DNA of 31,857 nt from Thoreauomyces humboldtii (taxonomy: Eukaryota > Chytridiomycota > Chytridiomycetes > Spizellomycetales > Powellomycetaceae): NCBI GenBank assembly GCA_027596035.1, contig JADGJA010000189.1:1-31857 (forward strand), read 5' to 3'. The notes under the pieces are model-generated. The model did not search any database. It was not told where the DNA came from and saw nothing but the letters and a program-made list of their open reading frames with translations. The translations under genes were made by a program, and so were the position numbers. Numbering within the stretch: position 1 is the stretch's first letter; every line of letters starts with the position of its first letter. Shown one piece after another: positions 1-9,390 of this stretch.

Positions 1-1
1 C

Positions 2-703
2 CCCCCCTCCCCACGACCCTCGGAAAAAGCAAAGATGTTCCTGGCTAGCACCGAATTACGTTCTCAAACGCAGCAAGCCATGGCAACAGGGATAGTCCCC
101 GCCGGCATCAGCCTCGGCGCCGAAGCCCTCTCCATCGTCGGTCTCTACGGCGTCTACACTCAATCCCAACACCACCTCCCAGCCGGTCCCTACGGTCAAC
201 TAGCAGCTGGCGCAACAGCCGGCGTCGCTCTCTCCGCCATCGCCCTTCCCCTCAAGTCCCGAATGTTCCCAGAAACGTCCACGGAACTCCGTGCCAGTTC
301 CATGCCGGGGCAAGCGTGGCGACACGTACTCAAGTCCGCATCGGGGTACGCTTGCTTCTTCGCCGTTTCGGAGGGTCTGAGGACGGGTTACTACAAAGCT
401 CGGCTGGTGGACGCTTCGAGGAAGGGCACGACTCTCCCTTCCAGGATTGACGATCTTCATTGGCATGTCACCAATTTCGCCAGCGGTGGGGTGGGAGGTC
501 TGGCGTATAGGGCTGCCACCTTGCCGTATTTCAGTGGACCGATGGAGAATCCGCTGTTGGCGAAGGGCGGAGCCGGGATCCTGTTGGGAACGTTCATCGC
601 CATGGGGACCCTGCTGGCTGGTTTTGGATGGGTAGATGAAACTTTCAAGCTCGATCCGCATCCTGAGCGGTGGTACAAGCTAGGCGACAAGGTTCTGGAA
701 TGA
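2..703 (+). CDS. Mitochondrial-carrier-like membrane protein, 3' part
   Basis: The reading frame is open from the first bases of the window to the stop at 703. The first ATG is at 35 (222 aa from there), but no in-frame stop precedes it, so the true start may lie upstream and this may be only a last exon. Gly/Ala-rich hydrophobic stretches (about residues 55-73, 149-160 and 176-197) alternate with basic segments. Phrases such as GQLAAGATAGVALS followed by a proline, and NFASGGVGGLAYRAATLPY, resemble degenerate mitochondrial carrier repeats (helix, then PxD/E). The charged PxDxxK signatures are not intact, so transport is not assured. It could be a carrier-derived inner or outer mitochondrial membrane protein. 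Family assignment is weak; coding status is fairly good because of length and codon regularity. Confidence 0.6.
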   Translation, partial: PPSPRPSEKAKMFLASTELRSQTQQAMATGIVPAGISLGAEALSIVGLYGVYTQSQHHLPAGPYGQLAAGATAGVALSAIALPLKSRMFPETSTELRASSMPGQAWRHVLKSASGYACFFAVSEGLRTGYYKARLVDASRKGTTLPSRIDDLHWHVTNFASGGVGGLAYRAATLPYFSGPMENPLLAKGGAGILLGTFIAMGTLLAGFGWVDETFKLDPHPERWYKLGDKVLE

Positions 704-1290
704 AAGATACCCATCTGTCTCGATCCCGCAACTATCCTCGTTGCACGCGAATGATCGCGGTTGCCCCTTGCTCTGCCTCCGGAAATCCGAGCAATCCGCT
801 TCGGCGATGGGACGACAATCCAGACACGGAACTCCAGGGAGCTTGCGAGGCCGCGGACCTCCATACGCGTGCAGTTCATCGAGGCAGTCGCGATGTCGCA
901 ACGCGCAAGCACGGATGCAGTCTGGGCTGCTTTGATGAAAGTGGATAACTGTCTTCTGAAGGGCTTGGTTCGAGGAATCCGGTTATTGTGTTTCATCAGT
1001 TCACTGATTTTTATCCACTGGAAGAGTCGATGCCATCCAGTGCATGGAGAAATCTACTGCTTCGGAATTCAGCAAACGGGATTGTAAAAGTTCTCAGGGA
1101 GGTGAATGGCAGGCAGACAAGGAGCAGTCAATCAGCTGGTTTGTGGCTGGGAAGGGAATTCACAACATGATTGTACAATCAAGGTAGCCAACTTGATGAG
1201 CTGAATGTGACGCCGGAGCATCATGAAAGGGTGAAGCGAGGTGTGTTGTTCGCAATCCCGAGAACATCTAGAAGTCCGTGCCATTTAGAA
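704..1290. other. Intergenic stretch, no supported gene
   Basis: Only short overlapping ORFs of under 110 codons are present, with no recognisable domain. It separates the carrier-like gene from the copia remnant and may include undetected decayed transposon sequence. Confidence 0.5.
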
Positions 1291-1475
1291 ATCCGTGCCA
1301 CCCGGACAACCAACTTGCGATCAGGCTGGCGGCGAACCCTGTCGATCACGGATGTCATCGACGTCCAACACCGCTACGTACATACCCACTAAGGCCAACG
1401 TTGCCGACAATTTCACCAAACCCTTGGCACGGCTGCTCGTCTTTAAGCACTGCGAGGCACTCGGGCGTGGTCTCC
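1291..1475 (+). mobile_element. Ty1/copia retrotransposon remnant (end of RNase H region)
   Basis: Two adjacent frames carry the hallmark end of a copia polyprotein. One frame gives IDVQHRYV (about 1354-1380) and the next gives YIPTKANVADNFTKPLARL continuing to FKHCEALG (about 1379-1464). In intact Ty1/copia elements these belong to one frame, H-I-D-V-x-x-H-x-I/V, then about a dozen residues, then Y-[IV]-P-[TS]-x-x-[NQ]-x-A-D-x-[FL]-T-K-x-L. Here the intervening residues are missing and the frame shifts, so this is a dead fragment. No reverse transcriptase, integrase or LTR was recognised nearby. The family call rests on the ADxFTKPL motif and is strong; the boundaries are approximate. Confidence 0.8.
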
Positions 1476-1658
1476 ATCATCCGCTTCTGGGTTCCTTGCC
1501 TGCGGCCGGCCCCCCATCGACTGAGCAGAGCAACCGACAGCGGCAGCACAGAACATGGGAGGCTGCGCCACCAGACGCAACGGCGTTCTGATTGACTGCG
1601 ACCTGCGATCCTCACTGATACCCCCGATACCGGCATCCTCCATCGCCCGCTGATCGTC

Positions 1659-3639
1659 ATGCCCAAGAAGCCTCCCGCACGCGTCAAGTCTGTTCCAAGC
1701 GCCAAGAGACTGACGCCGAAGCTCATAGCAAGACTCAAGGGCGAAGTCCTCAAACAGACCTGTCAGGAATATGGGATCCGCCCGGTGCCTAAAAAGGCGG
1801 GCGATCAAAGGAAGGGGCTCGAAGACTATCTTGCAAGGAAGGAGGTCGAGGAGGCCGGTGAGCATCATGCATCAACACACCTTGCGTCGTCGGAGGCCTT
1901 GACCTGTCCACTTCTTCCATCCAGAAGTCGAATCGAGCTCTTCCGACTCTGATCTCGAGGAGAATGGGGATCGGAGCGGGAAAGCTGGACCAGTGGAGAC
2001 GTTGACGGACGAGGAATATCGGAAGCTTCCTCGAATTCCACCTGAACTCTTCCCCCTCATCTTGCGCGGACCCGTGTTCGACGAACTTGCCGCCGCCCCG
2101 CCGGAGGAGGAGTTAACATACCAGCATCGCCATGAGTCCAGATGGGTCTACCTGCCATTCACAGGCACCCTGCGGCAGGTCTGCAAACTATTCAACCGAC
2201 ATATCCTTGAAGTAGTCGCCGAGGCCAAGCGGGAGACATACAGAGTTTCCTGGGATGTCGATGGCGGAAACACCCAGAGCGAGTGTGGCGGCTCGTTGAG
2301 AAAGGCGTTTACGCTCCACCTGGGAGAGCTCCATATACAAAATTCTGCGACTTGGCTCAACAAAAGGATCACCTCGCGACCTGTCGGAGCGCCGCAGCCC
2401 ATGGAATCGATCCTGCGCGCTGCTCACAGGGTCCGCCGTCTCGTGTTATACAATCTGCCTAATCAATCTTTCTGGGAAATGGCTGCGCGGCTTTGTCCGG
2501 CGGTCGTCACAGTTCAATATGTCCCAAACTCGATAGATCCACGAGGAGCGGGTACCTGGGTGGATACAACGCCCAAAATCAGCACGGCTCTCAAGATGGC
2601 TTTGAGGACGTGGCATGAAGCAGGTTTTGGGGGCTTGCGGAACCTGATCCTGCCGAAAGCAGCAATCGATGAGGACTTTGTGAAGCATCTTTCGATCTTC
2701 TGTCCTTTTATACGGGAATTGAGCGGTGATATCCGCAGCACCGGCGCGGAATGGGACGCCTGGGCTAATAGTGGAAGTCTAGACCATCTGAGGTCATTCA
2801 GCTCGGATGGACTGGAGGGCTCTGTATTTGGTGACGAGGAGTATAAGGAAGAGCTCAACAACCGACTGCTTGCATTTTCTCGACGACCCAAACCCTCGAT
2901 GCTGCGTCTGACTGTGGGATCCGGTCAAAACCTCATGATCAGAAAGCCACCCATATCCCGTCTGGCTTTGAAAGCTGTTCTCTCTGCCTGTCCGAACCTG
3001 AGAATCTTTCATGCGCTGGATTTGACACCAGAACCCGGATCGGGTATGTAAACCAGTGCCCGATGTCCTTTTTATTTCTTGACGAAGCTGACGATTTCAA
3101 AACCATCAGACATATATTGGCGCCTCGGGAGACATCTCTCCAAGCGCTGCCCGAAGCTGATGCAACTTGAAATCCAAGGGACGGACAATCCATGGGGTTT
3201 CGACTGGCGTTCGCTAGCGCTCATGTCGAGCCTCGTCAAAATTGAACTCGAGCGTCCTCTCGAACCGCAGGACCTCATCCACCTCGTGCACGTTCCCGAA
3301 GGTGTGGATCGGAGGATATCGTTCCTCAATCGTGAATGCCGCCCGGAGGAGATCCTCCCCTTTCTTCAGGAGCTCGAAGCGCACATCGCGCTGGAGATCG
3401 CTGGAAAACTTCCGTCAACCAGTCTGCCGGTCATGACCGGTGGGAAGCTGAGAATGGACATCCGTTGGGACTTTGACGAGGAGTCCTACTCGGAGATCAG
3501 CACCCTCCTGTCTGCTATCGGCAATGCGACAGCTTCAGGTCAGCGTCAGCCAAGGTTCATTACTGGGGTGGTCGACAAAAGTGATTGGTCGTTTCGTCAT
3601 GAGGATTCGGAACTGTATATATGGACCAAACTTATGTAA
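1659..3639 (+). CDS. F-box-like/LRR-like protein with SAP-like N-terminus, 615 aa
   Basis: Three exons are modelled: 1659-1857, 1925-3043 and 3110-3639. The introns (67 and 66 nt) have gtgagc...ccag and gtatgt...tcag ends, and joining them restores one frame of 615 codons plus stop. The N-terminus (about residues 20-60) has the spacing of a SAP helix-turn-helix (L-x-x-x-x-L-K-x-x-C-x-x-Y-G-I, then basic residues, then LEDYL), a DNA-binding motif; this match is weak. An acidic Ser/Asp linker follows. The segment LPRIPPELFPLIL resembles the start of an F-box, and the rest has short L-x-x-L-x-L stretches with cysteines like the divergent leucine-rich repeats of fungal F-box proteins. If real, it would be a substrate adaptor of an SCF ubiquitin ligase. 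It starts about 180 bp after the copia remnant. Function is unproven. Confidence 0.7.
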
Positions 3640-4993
3640 CTTTTGTTACATGTCAATTTCCCGAGAGCCCTCAGTGACTAATAAACCGACGTTTGCTACG
3701 AACATCGACGCGCACGAAGAAGCTGTACGGCCGAAGTACGTCCTCAGAAAAGCCCATAAGCGGTTGACAAGACCGTCGCCAAGGCCTGCTTCGAAGAGGT
3801 TCTTTAGATACTGTTTCGTCACGGCAAAAACAGTAACGTTGGATTTTGCTACTTACCGATCAGAGCAGGAACCCTGTGCATTCCCAAACTCGTTCCTGGC
3901 GTGATGCATCGAGGGTGTCCAGTGTTGCATCTTCCATTCCAGACGGGTTTCGCCCTGTGCTTCCCCGGCACGACCGGTAACGTTGCGTGTAACGGCTGAC
4001 CCATTGTATTCAACCGTTTCGTTACACTCGATCCGCTCGACGAGCCGTAACGCAACGCGAGTGACAAGAACGACCGAGGGTTGAAGGGCAGTTACTCGAG
4101 AGTCGTATGATTTCCCGAAATGTTCCGAACGAAGACGTTGACGTCCGTCAAAGTAGCGCGAAGCAAGAGGAAGCAGTGGTGTCGTATCAAGCGCAGCCGA
4201 GCGCAGCTGACAGAAGGTCCGCAAGGGACCGTCCTTTCATGAACGTGCGCATTCGTGGTTTCCATGACGCGGGGATCGGTTTCGATAGCTCGTCCGGGCG
4301 TTCGAAATGGCCGCAGCGGTCAACGAAGCCGATTTTCAGCCCGAGCGGTGTAGAAGAAATGGTATTGAAGTGCCGCAGTCGGTCAACGCCGACCCGGAAT
4401 TAATGTCAGGTTCATACTGAAATCTTTTGCAACATGAGTGCCGGTAAAGCGGGTTGACGGAGTTTCCCAAGCTTCAGTGGACATGTGGGAAGATGCGTTT
4501 TGATTTTTTTTTACACACCATAGTCATCCCAAGTGCCAGTATGATGCGGCCTATAGGTACTCACAAAGCTGGGAAGCACAAGAAATGTCGATCGTAAGAG
4601 ATCAGGAACTACCTACGGCCAGGTCTCGTGTACGGCACACTGTGCGGTATCTGCTCGATTGTTCCCGTGGGCAATCCGCTGCGCGTCATACCAGCGTTCG
4701 CGGTATTCTTGCACCCCACTATTCGTTGATGCCGTCTTCGCATTGCTCGTGGGAAGGCGAGGCTGTGTCGGGAATCCTTTGTGCAACCCCCGGTGCAACC
4801 CTGAGTCGCAAAAAGTACCTTGAGAGTGTTTGGACAGCGGTCTCGTTGCGGCGATCCGTACGGCCGGTGTTCGCTTCAGCAGAAAGTACACAGAGTATAA
4901 GCTGGGCAGAAAAGACGTGCGCTATAAAGGAAATGATGCAGGGGCAATGAGGCTAGCGATACCCCGGCACTCTAGCACGTCACATCCGCAAAG
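3640..4993. other. Long gene-poor stretch
   Basis: ORFs of up to about 140 codons occur on both strands (for example 4585-4950 plus and 3853-4224 minus), but none has a recognisable domain or convincing start. CGTAAC-type motifs are frequent around 3970-4070. It may hold decayed mobile DNA; nothing decisive is visible. Confidence 0.5.
3981..4057. repeat. Short inverted repeat (17/15 nt arms)
   Basis: The left arm 3981-3997 (cgttgcgtgtaacggct) pairs with the right arm 4043-4057 (agccgtaacgcaacg), apart from a two-base bulge. A loop of about 45 nt contains a further cgttac. It could be the terminal or subterminal repeat of a decayed element or a hairpin in RNA. Confidence 0.5.
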
Positions 4994-5350
4994 ATGACAG
5001 GCAGCGTATCCCTCCCACCACCAGCATGGGCAGTGACAAGATCGAGATCCACGACAATGGACGTCGTAGGGAAGCGCCCGTCCATTCACCGAATCAGGCC
5101 GATGCAATACCCCTGTCCGCGGTGCAAGGAGGACGCAGGAAAGAGCGGCAAAAAACTTTGGTGGAAAGACACTAGGAAGAGGATCCTCATCGAAGTGGGA
5201 TTGCTATTGTTGCTGCTTATCGGTGCAACAGTCGTGTCGATCTTGACGTTGCTGGCGACCGTCAGGATGCAGACACCGAGGGTGCCCGTTCCTGTCACAT
5301 TGGAACTGCCTAGTCCTGCACTCGGTCAATCGCGTTTCACTCTTGCATGA
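4994..5350 (+). CDS. Doubtful small single-TM protein, 118 aa
   Basis: The ATG at 4994 opens 118 codons. The protein has a CPRC motif near residue 39, a basic patch (GKSGKKLWWKDTRKR, about residues 48-62) and one strong hydrophobic helix (about residues 66-90) flanked by positive charge. That pattern would fit a type II or tail-less single-pass membrane protein. I recognise no family, and the ORF ends only 39 bp before the breakpoint of the TOP2 copy. It may be a real small gene, an exon of a larger one, or the remnant of a gene cut by the duplication. Confidence 0.3.
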   Translation: MTGSVSLPPPAWAVTRSRSTTMDVVGKRPSIHRIRPMQYPCPRCKEDAGKSGKKLWWKDTRKRILIEVGLLLLLLIGATVVSILTLLATVRMQTPRVPVPVTLELPSPALGQSRFTLA

Positions 5351-5388
5351 CACCTTTTTCATTCCTGCCCATACCTGCATATCCCACG

Positions 5389-7187
5389 ATATACCCAAAT
5401 AAGATTCGAAGAATTTCATCACCGCAAATTTCATCACCGTAAAACAAAGCCTACGAGCGCAATACCGACACCAGGGTTCCGCCCTCAAGGAAGGAAGAGA
5501 CACGCAGACGCTTTCCAAACTCCCACCTACAACTGCGACTTCAAGGCTCCCACTCGTCACTCTCACTATCGATCTTCTTCCTCGTCGATCCCGGCCTGCT
5601 TCCAGCCCGTGACGGGGCTCGTCCAGCCCGAGGTGGTGACGCTTCCAACACGACCTCATCCTCGTCCCCATCCTCATCCTCATCCCCCAATCCCAGATCG
5701 GCGACCGAGTGATCCTCATCCTCCTCCTCCACTCGTATCCTCGCGGCAGTCGACCTTGGACGACGTTGTGGGGGAGACACGTCGCCGTCCGCACTCTCGC
5801 TGTCGAACGATAAGGTTTCCGTGTACGAGGGGTCGTCGAACGTCGCTTCGGGACTGCAGGACCGGACGCGAACCCATCGTCATCGTCATCGTCATCCGTG
5901 TCTAGCACGATCGGCGTGGATGTTTTCCGTGCTCTGATTGTCTTAGCGGGTGACGCGGGTCTGCTGTCCAGGACGACGGCGGGTGTGACGGGTTTCCTCG
6001 GTACGGCCTTGTCGGGCGTCTTGAGCTTCTTTGTCGGAGCGACCGCCGCGACGTCGTCGACGTCGTCTGGTGGCTCCACTGTTAGATCTCGTTTTCGCGT
6101 TTCCGTGGCTCGTGGGAACATGTCCTTCAACGTGCGTTGCTGCTTCTTGAATGCGGGTGCTGCGGCAGCGGGTGATCGCGTCGACGTTCTGGATATGGTA
6201 GCGTCGACGTCGAACGCCCAGGGGTCTGGATCTGACACGGAAGCGGCTACAGCTGGTGATGAGACCTTCGTGGACATTTTGACAGGTCGAGAAACTGGAG
6301 TAGTGGTTTTCTTGACGGTGGAAGATGCCGTCGTTGGGGTGGCGCTAGTCGTGCCGTTGATATGCTCCGCTCTTGCAGCTCCTTCGAAGCTAAGAGGTGC
6401 CTGTTTCACCGTCACAATGGGTACCTCCTGCTTGACGACTCGGGAAGGACGCGGGACCGACGCAGGTCCCGCCGCCGTCTTCGCCAGCTTCCTGACTCCA
6501 CCACCCATGTAGTCTCCATCGTCCGCATCGTCCTCGTCCCCACCGCCAACCTTCCCAAACAGCAGCTTCCGTTTCCTGCCGGAGAGGGGATTGATGGTTT
6601 TTGCCTTCTTGCCCTTTGTGGTGGTGTTCTTGCTCGCCTGCAGCTGTATCGCCGCCTCGAGTTCCTCCCACTGAGCCAAGAAGGCGTCCTCTCTTCTCCA
6701 CAGATCAGCGGGAAGGGTAGCCAGAAGATCTTTCAATTCCTGCTGCTTGGCGTCCCTATCCCCCGTCATCTTAGCAACCTTCTCCATCGTGAGGTTCCAG
6801 ATGGGCATCGAGAGAAGGTAGTCGTATCCATGGACGCCTGTGTCCTCGCGCCTGTCTTCGTCGTCCGCTCCCGAGACGGTTCCGTCGACCGTTTCCACGA
6901 CAACGGCGCCAGCGGCGGGTGGAGCGAGCGTGGTGTTGAGCACGGGGTTCGGACCGTCGTCGGGCACGTTCTTTGCGATCGGTGAGAATTTTCGACTTCT
7001 GAGCTGCTTGACAATGTCGACGCGCTTGCGGTTGTGAGCGACGATGGTCCCGTCGATCACTTCGAGAACTAAGCGGACCTGGTTCTCGAGACGGAGGAGC
7101 TCGCGTTCAAGCTTACCAGCCAACCAGTCCTACAGAAGTCGGGATAAGTCGGAAGCCAAGGCATTCAGCTCTAACCTGCACAGAGAA
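5389..7187 (-). pseudogene. Inverted partial copy of the TOP2 3' end
   Basis: Read on the minus strand this segment is a close copy of 16301-18094. It covers most of the last TOP2 intron, the whole last exon and about 150 nt of 3' flank. It has no catalytic domains and no promoter of its own, so it cannot encode a topoisomerase. The intron acceptor ttctgtag|gac is retained, as is the frame for about 430 codons. Differences from the intact gene are a 3-nt deletion near 6695, an 18-nt block present only here (about 5948-5965), shortening of the Asp run, and a 1-nt deletion at about 5814 that shifts the last ~80 codons so the minus ORF runs on to 5204. Most substitutions I checked change the amino acid, as expected under relaxed constraint. 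Because part of an intron is included, it arose by DNA duplication and not from mRNA. Transcription is unknown. Confidence 0.92.
5389..7187 (-). repeat. Left arm of 1.8-kb inverted repeat
   Basis: This arm is homologous to 16301-18094 in opposite orientation. The outer edge is sharp: both copies share atttgggtatat and then differ completely. The inner edge lies inside the last TOP2 intron, where similarity fades around tggtc. Confidence 0.92.
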
Positions 7188-7463
7188 CGGACCAGTTGTT
7201 TTGACCTCTTGAACGACCAAGCGTGGCTTCATATCTCACGCGACGGCGGCCCACACGTGTGCGATGGATCAGTGGGAACAATTGAGATGTTGTCCGGATC
7301 CCAGCCGTGCAAGCCAAGAGAGCCTTTGTCAGACGCGCGCGACCGATGGCGAGTTCGGTGGTGGCCACTCTCTGGCGTAGGCAAAGCTGTCGGTGTGAGG
7401 ATTTCATGGTCCATCGGGCTCAGTCCTCATCTCCAAGTTTCGCACGTCGCTACGTGAATAACT
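7188..7463. other. Intergenic, 3' flank of PPR gene
   Basis: This is 276 bp between the TOP2 copy and the stop codon of the PPR gene. It probably contains the PPR 3' UTR; no feature was recognised. Confidence 0.4.
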
Positions 7464-9065
7464 TCAAAGCAGCAGAGCGTTGTAGCACGGCACGACAGGG
7501 GAGACTCTCGGTGCCACCAGGGCCATATCAGCAGCCACCTTCCTCCTGAGTTCCTCTGCCTCCTCTCCACGCTTCAAACTCTCCAGAAGGTCAGCCATCA
7601 TGGTCCTGATCTCCAACGAAGGGTTTAATCCGGTCTCCAGCATTCTCTCCCAAACCTCGACGGCCCTCCTGGGTCTCCAGTCCGCGAACCTCACGATCAA
7701 CATCTCGAGGGTCCACGAATCGAGTCTGACCTTCCCCTTCGTGCCCCAGAAATGCTGCAACGCCTCGAACAGGTATCCGGTCCTCACGTACGAGTGCAGG
7801 ACGAAGCGATGGAGGGTGGGGTCCATCGGGTTCGGACACCTCTTCGGATTAGACAGGAGGGATCTGAGTATGGCTCTCGAGTCGTCGAGTTGGTTTCGGC
7901 AGAGGTTCATGTGGAAGAAGGAGAGGAAGATCTTTCGATCCGGTCGGACGCCACGTTCCTGCATCAGTCGAAGAAGGATTTGGGCTTTACCCAGGTTGTT
8001 GTGTCGCGCGTAGACTTCGAGGGTCGCGGCGAAGAGACCGGTGTCGATGTATTGTTTGAGGGCTTGCTCGAGGACGTGGTTGGCCAAATCTAGGGTGTCC
8101 ATAATGCCTGTCGACACCTTGATCATCTTCTCGAGACTGATGCCGTGAAGGATTGTCTTGTACGTAGCTCGATCCGGGTATATCCTTTCCGAGAGCATGC
8201 GCTCGTAGTATACGAAAGCAAGGGCCGGCGCTCGTAACCTGACCAGCTTGTCGATGGCAGCCTGATAGATGATCTGTGTGTGTGCACAGTCCTCGAGCAT
8301 GTCTTCGATCAGATGACGAACTGCAAACAGATCGCGATTCCCTGTGTACAGCTCGAGCACGGCCCTGAAGAATCCCGAGTCTGAGAACTTGCGGCGTTCC
8401 TGTCGCTCCTGCGGACCAGCCGCAAGACTGGTGAGTCTCCTGATCTCCTTCTGCATGTGTGGGAGGTTCTCCAGCTTGCCCCACTTTGCGTAAGCATCGG
8501 CTACAAGCGCCCAGTCTCGATCCCGGAGAATGAAACCAGCCTGTGACATATCAGCGATAACCTTTGTGATCCTGTCGAGACATATCTGCGGCGAAGTGAC
8601 GGCCAACGTAAGGTAAGCCAGCAGACAGGTGAAAGTGTTCTGCGAAGCGAAAGGAAGACGTTCCGAGTCCAACGCGAGGTAGTTGTAAAGTGTCCACGGA
8701 TCTTCTGGCCAATTATCAGGGCTCAACCTCTCTACAAGATAGACGGATGCGTTCGGCGTCTGATCCTTTTCCTCCCGGTATTTTTCGCTGAACCATTGGG
8801 CCGAATCGCGAAGGGTTTTGCAGTCGTCTCTGACCGACGCTGCAACTTCGCTTTCGACGGGAGTGTGGCCTCGCAACGTGATCCCGAGCGAGGCTGGCGT
8901 TTGCGGAATCGAAGGAGTTTCAGGAGCATACGCTAACGCAGAGCTCGAACGCGAGGCTGCCAATCGGAAGCTCTTCGAGCACGGGCCGCACGGTTCAAGT
9001 GGCGAGGTCCAAGGCCGTGCGGAGCGACGACAGCTCAGGGGGACGATCAAGCTTCGGATGCTCAT
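7464..9065 (-). CDS. Mitochondrial pentatricopeptide-repeat (PPR) protein, 533 aa
   Basis: A single uninterrupted frame of 533 codons starts at the first ATG. The N-terminus is rich in Arg, Ser, Ala and Leu and poor in acidic residues (MSIRSLIVPLSCRRSARPW...), like a mitochondrial presequence. From about residue 150 the protein is built of paired helices typical of PPR units. The clearest has GLFAATLEVYARHNNLGKAQ followed by a Leu/Arg helix ending in ERGVRPDR, and DRATYKTILHGIS, VADAYAKWGKLENLP and RFVLHSYVRTGYLFEAL are similar. Such proteins bind specific mitochondrial RNAs in processing, stability or translation. The RNA target cannot be told from sequence. It is followed downstream by the TOP2 copy and lies 325 bp from the FRAG1-like gene on the same strand. 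Confidence 0.85.
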   Translation of the reverse strand: MSIRSLIVPLSCRRSARPWTSPLEPCGPCSKSFRLAASRSSSALAYAPETPSIPQTPASLGITLRGHTPVESEVAASVRDDCKTLRDSAQWFSEKYREEKDQTPNASVYLVERLSPDNWPEDPWTLYNYLALDSERLPFASQNTFTCLLAYLTLAVTSPQICLDRITKVIADMSQAGFILRDRDWALVADAYAKWGKLENLPHMQKEIRRLTSLAAGPQERQERRKFSDSGFFRAVLELYTGNRDLFAVRHLIEDMLEDCAHTQIIYQAAIDKLVRLRAPALAFVYYERMLSERIYPDRATYKTILHGISLEKMIKVSTGIMDTLDLANHVLEQALKQYIDTGLFAATLEVYARHNNLGKAQILLRLMQERGVRPDRKIFLSFFHMNLCRNQLDDSRAILRSLLSNPKRCPNPMDPTLHRFVLHSYVRTGYLFEALQHFWGTKGKVRLDSWTLEMLIVRFADWRPRRAVEVWERMLETGLNPSLEIRTMMADLLESLKRGEEAEELRRKVAADMALVAPRVSPVVPCYNALLL

Positions 9066-9390
9066 CTCAGTAGAGCCCAGACGTCTTCTCTAGTAATTCG
9101 GCCGGCACGGGGAGACTCCCGTCTCAAAGCCGGAGGATTCGCATGCTACTCCTCTTTTTCTCACGAGTAGTTGAGCGAGTAGTTTGTGGTTGGGACAGTT
9201 CAACGAACTAGGGTTTGTAACCCTAACGATCTGCTCCTGTTCCCGCCTCTGGCAAATGGACACTTGCACTTTTTGTGCTGCATGCTCACAGATAAATATG
9301 ATATATGTACGATGATCGTAACGTAACAGAAAAAGTAAATGAGGGGTAGGGGGCGAAATGTACAAACTGCTAAGCAGAGTCCGTGCACCA
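9066..9390. other. Intergenic between two minus-strand genes
   Basis: This is 325 bp expected to hold the FRAG1-like 3' UTR and the PPR promoter. It includes a short AT-rich patch near 9290-9340. No further feature was recognised. Confidence 0.4.

Noticed and set aside
5640..5740. CT-rich microsatellite as a separate element
   Set aside because: It is the reverse strand of the Asp/Glu-encoding run in the TOP2 tail copy and has its counterpart at 17745-17830.
5204..7123. Long minus-strand ORF of 639 codons as an independent gene
   Set aside because: It is the TOP2 tail copy plus a frameshifted run-on; it has no start context, promoter or catalytic domain. Listed as a pseudogene instead.
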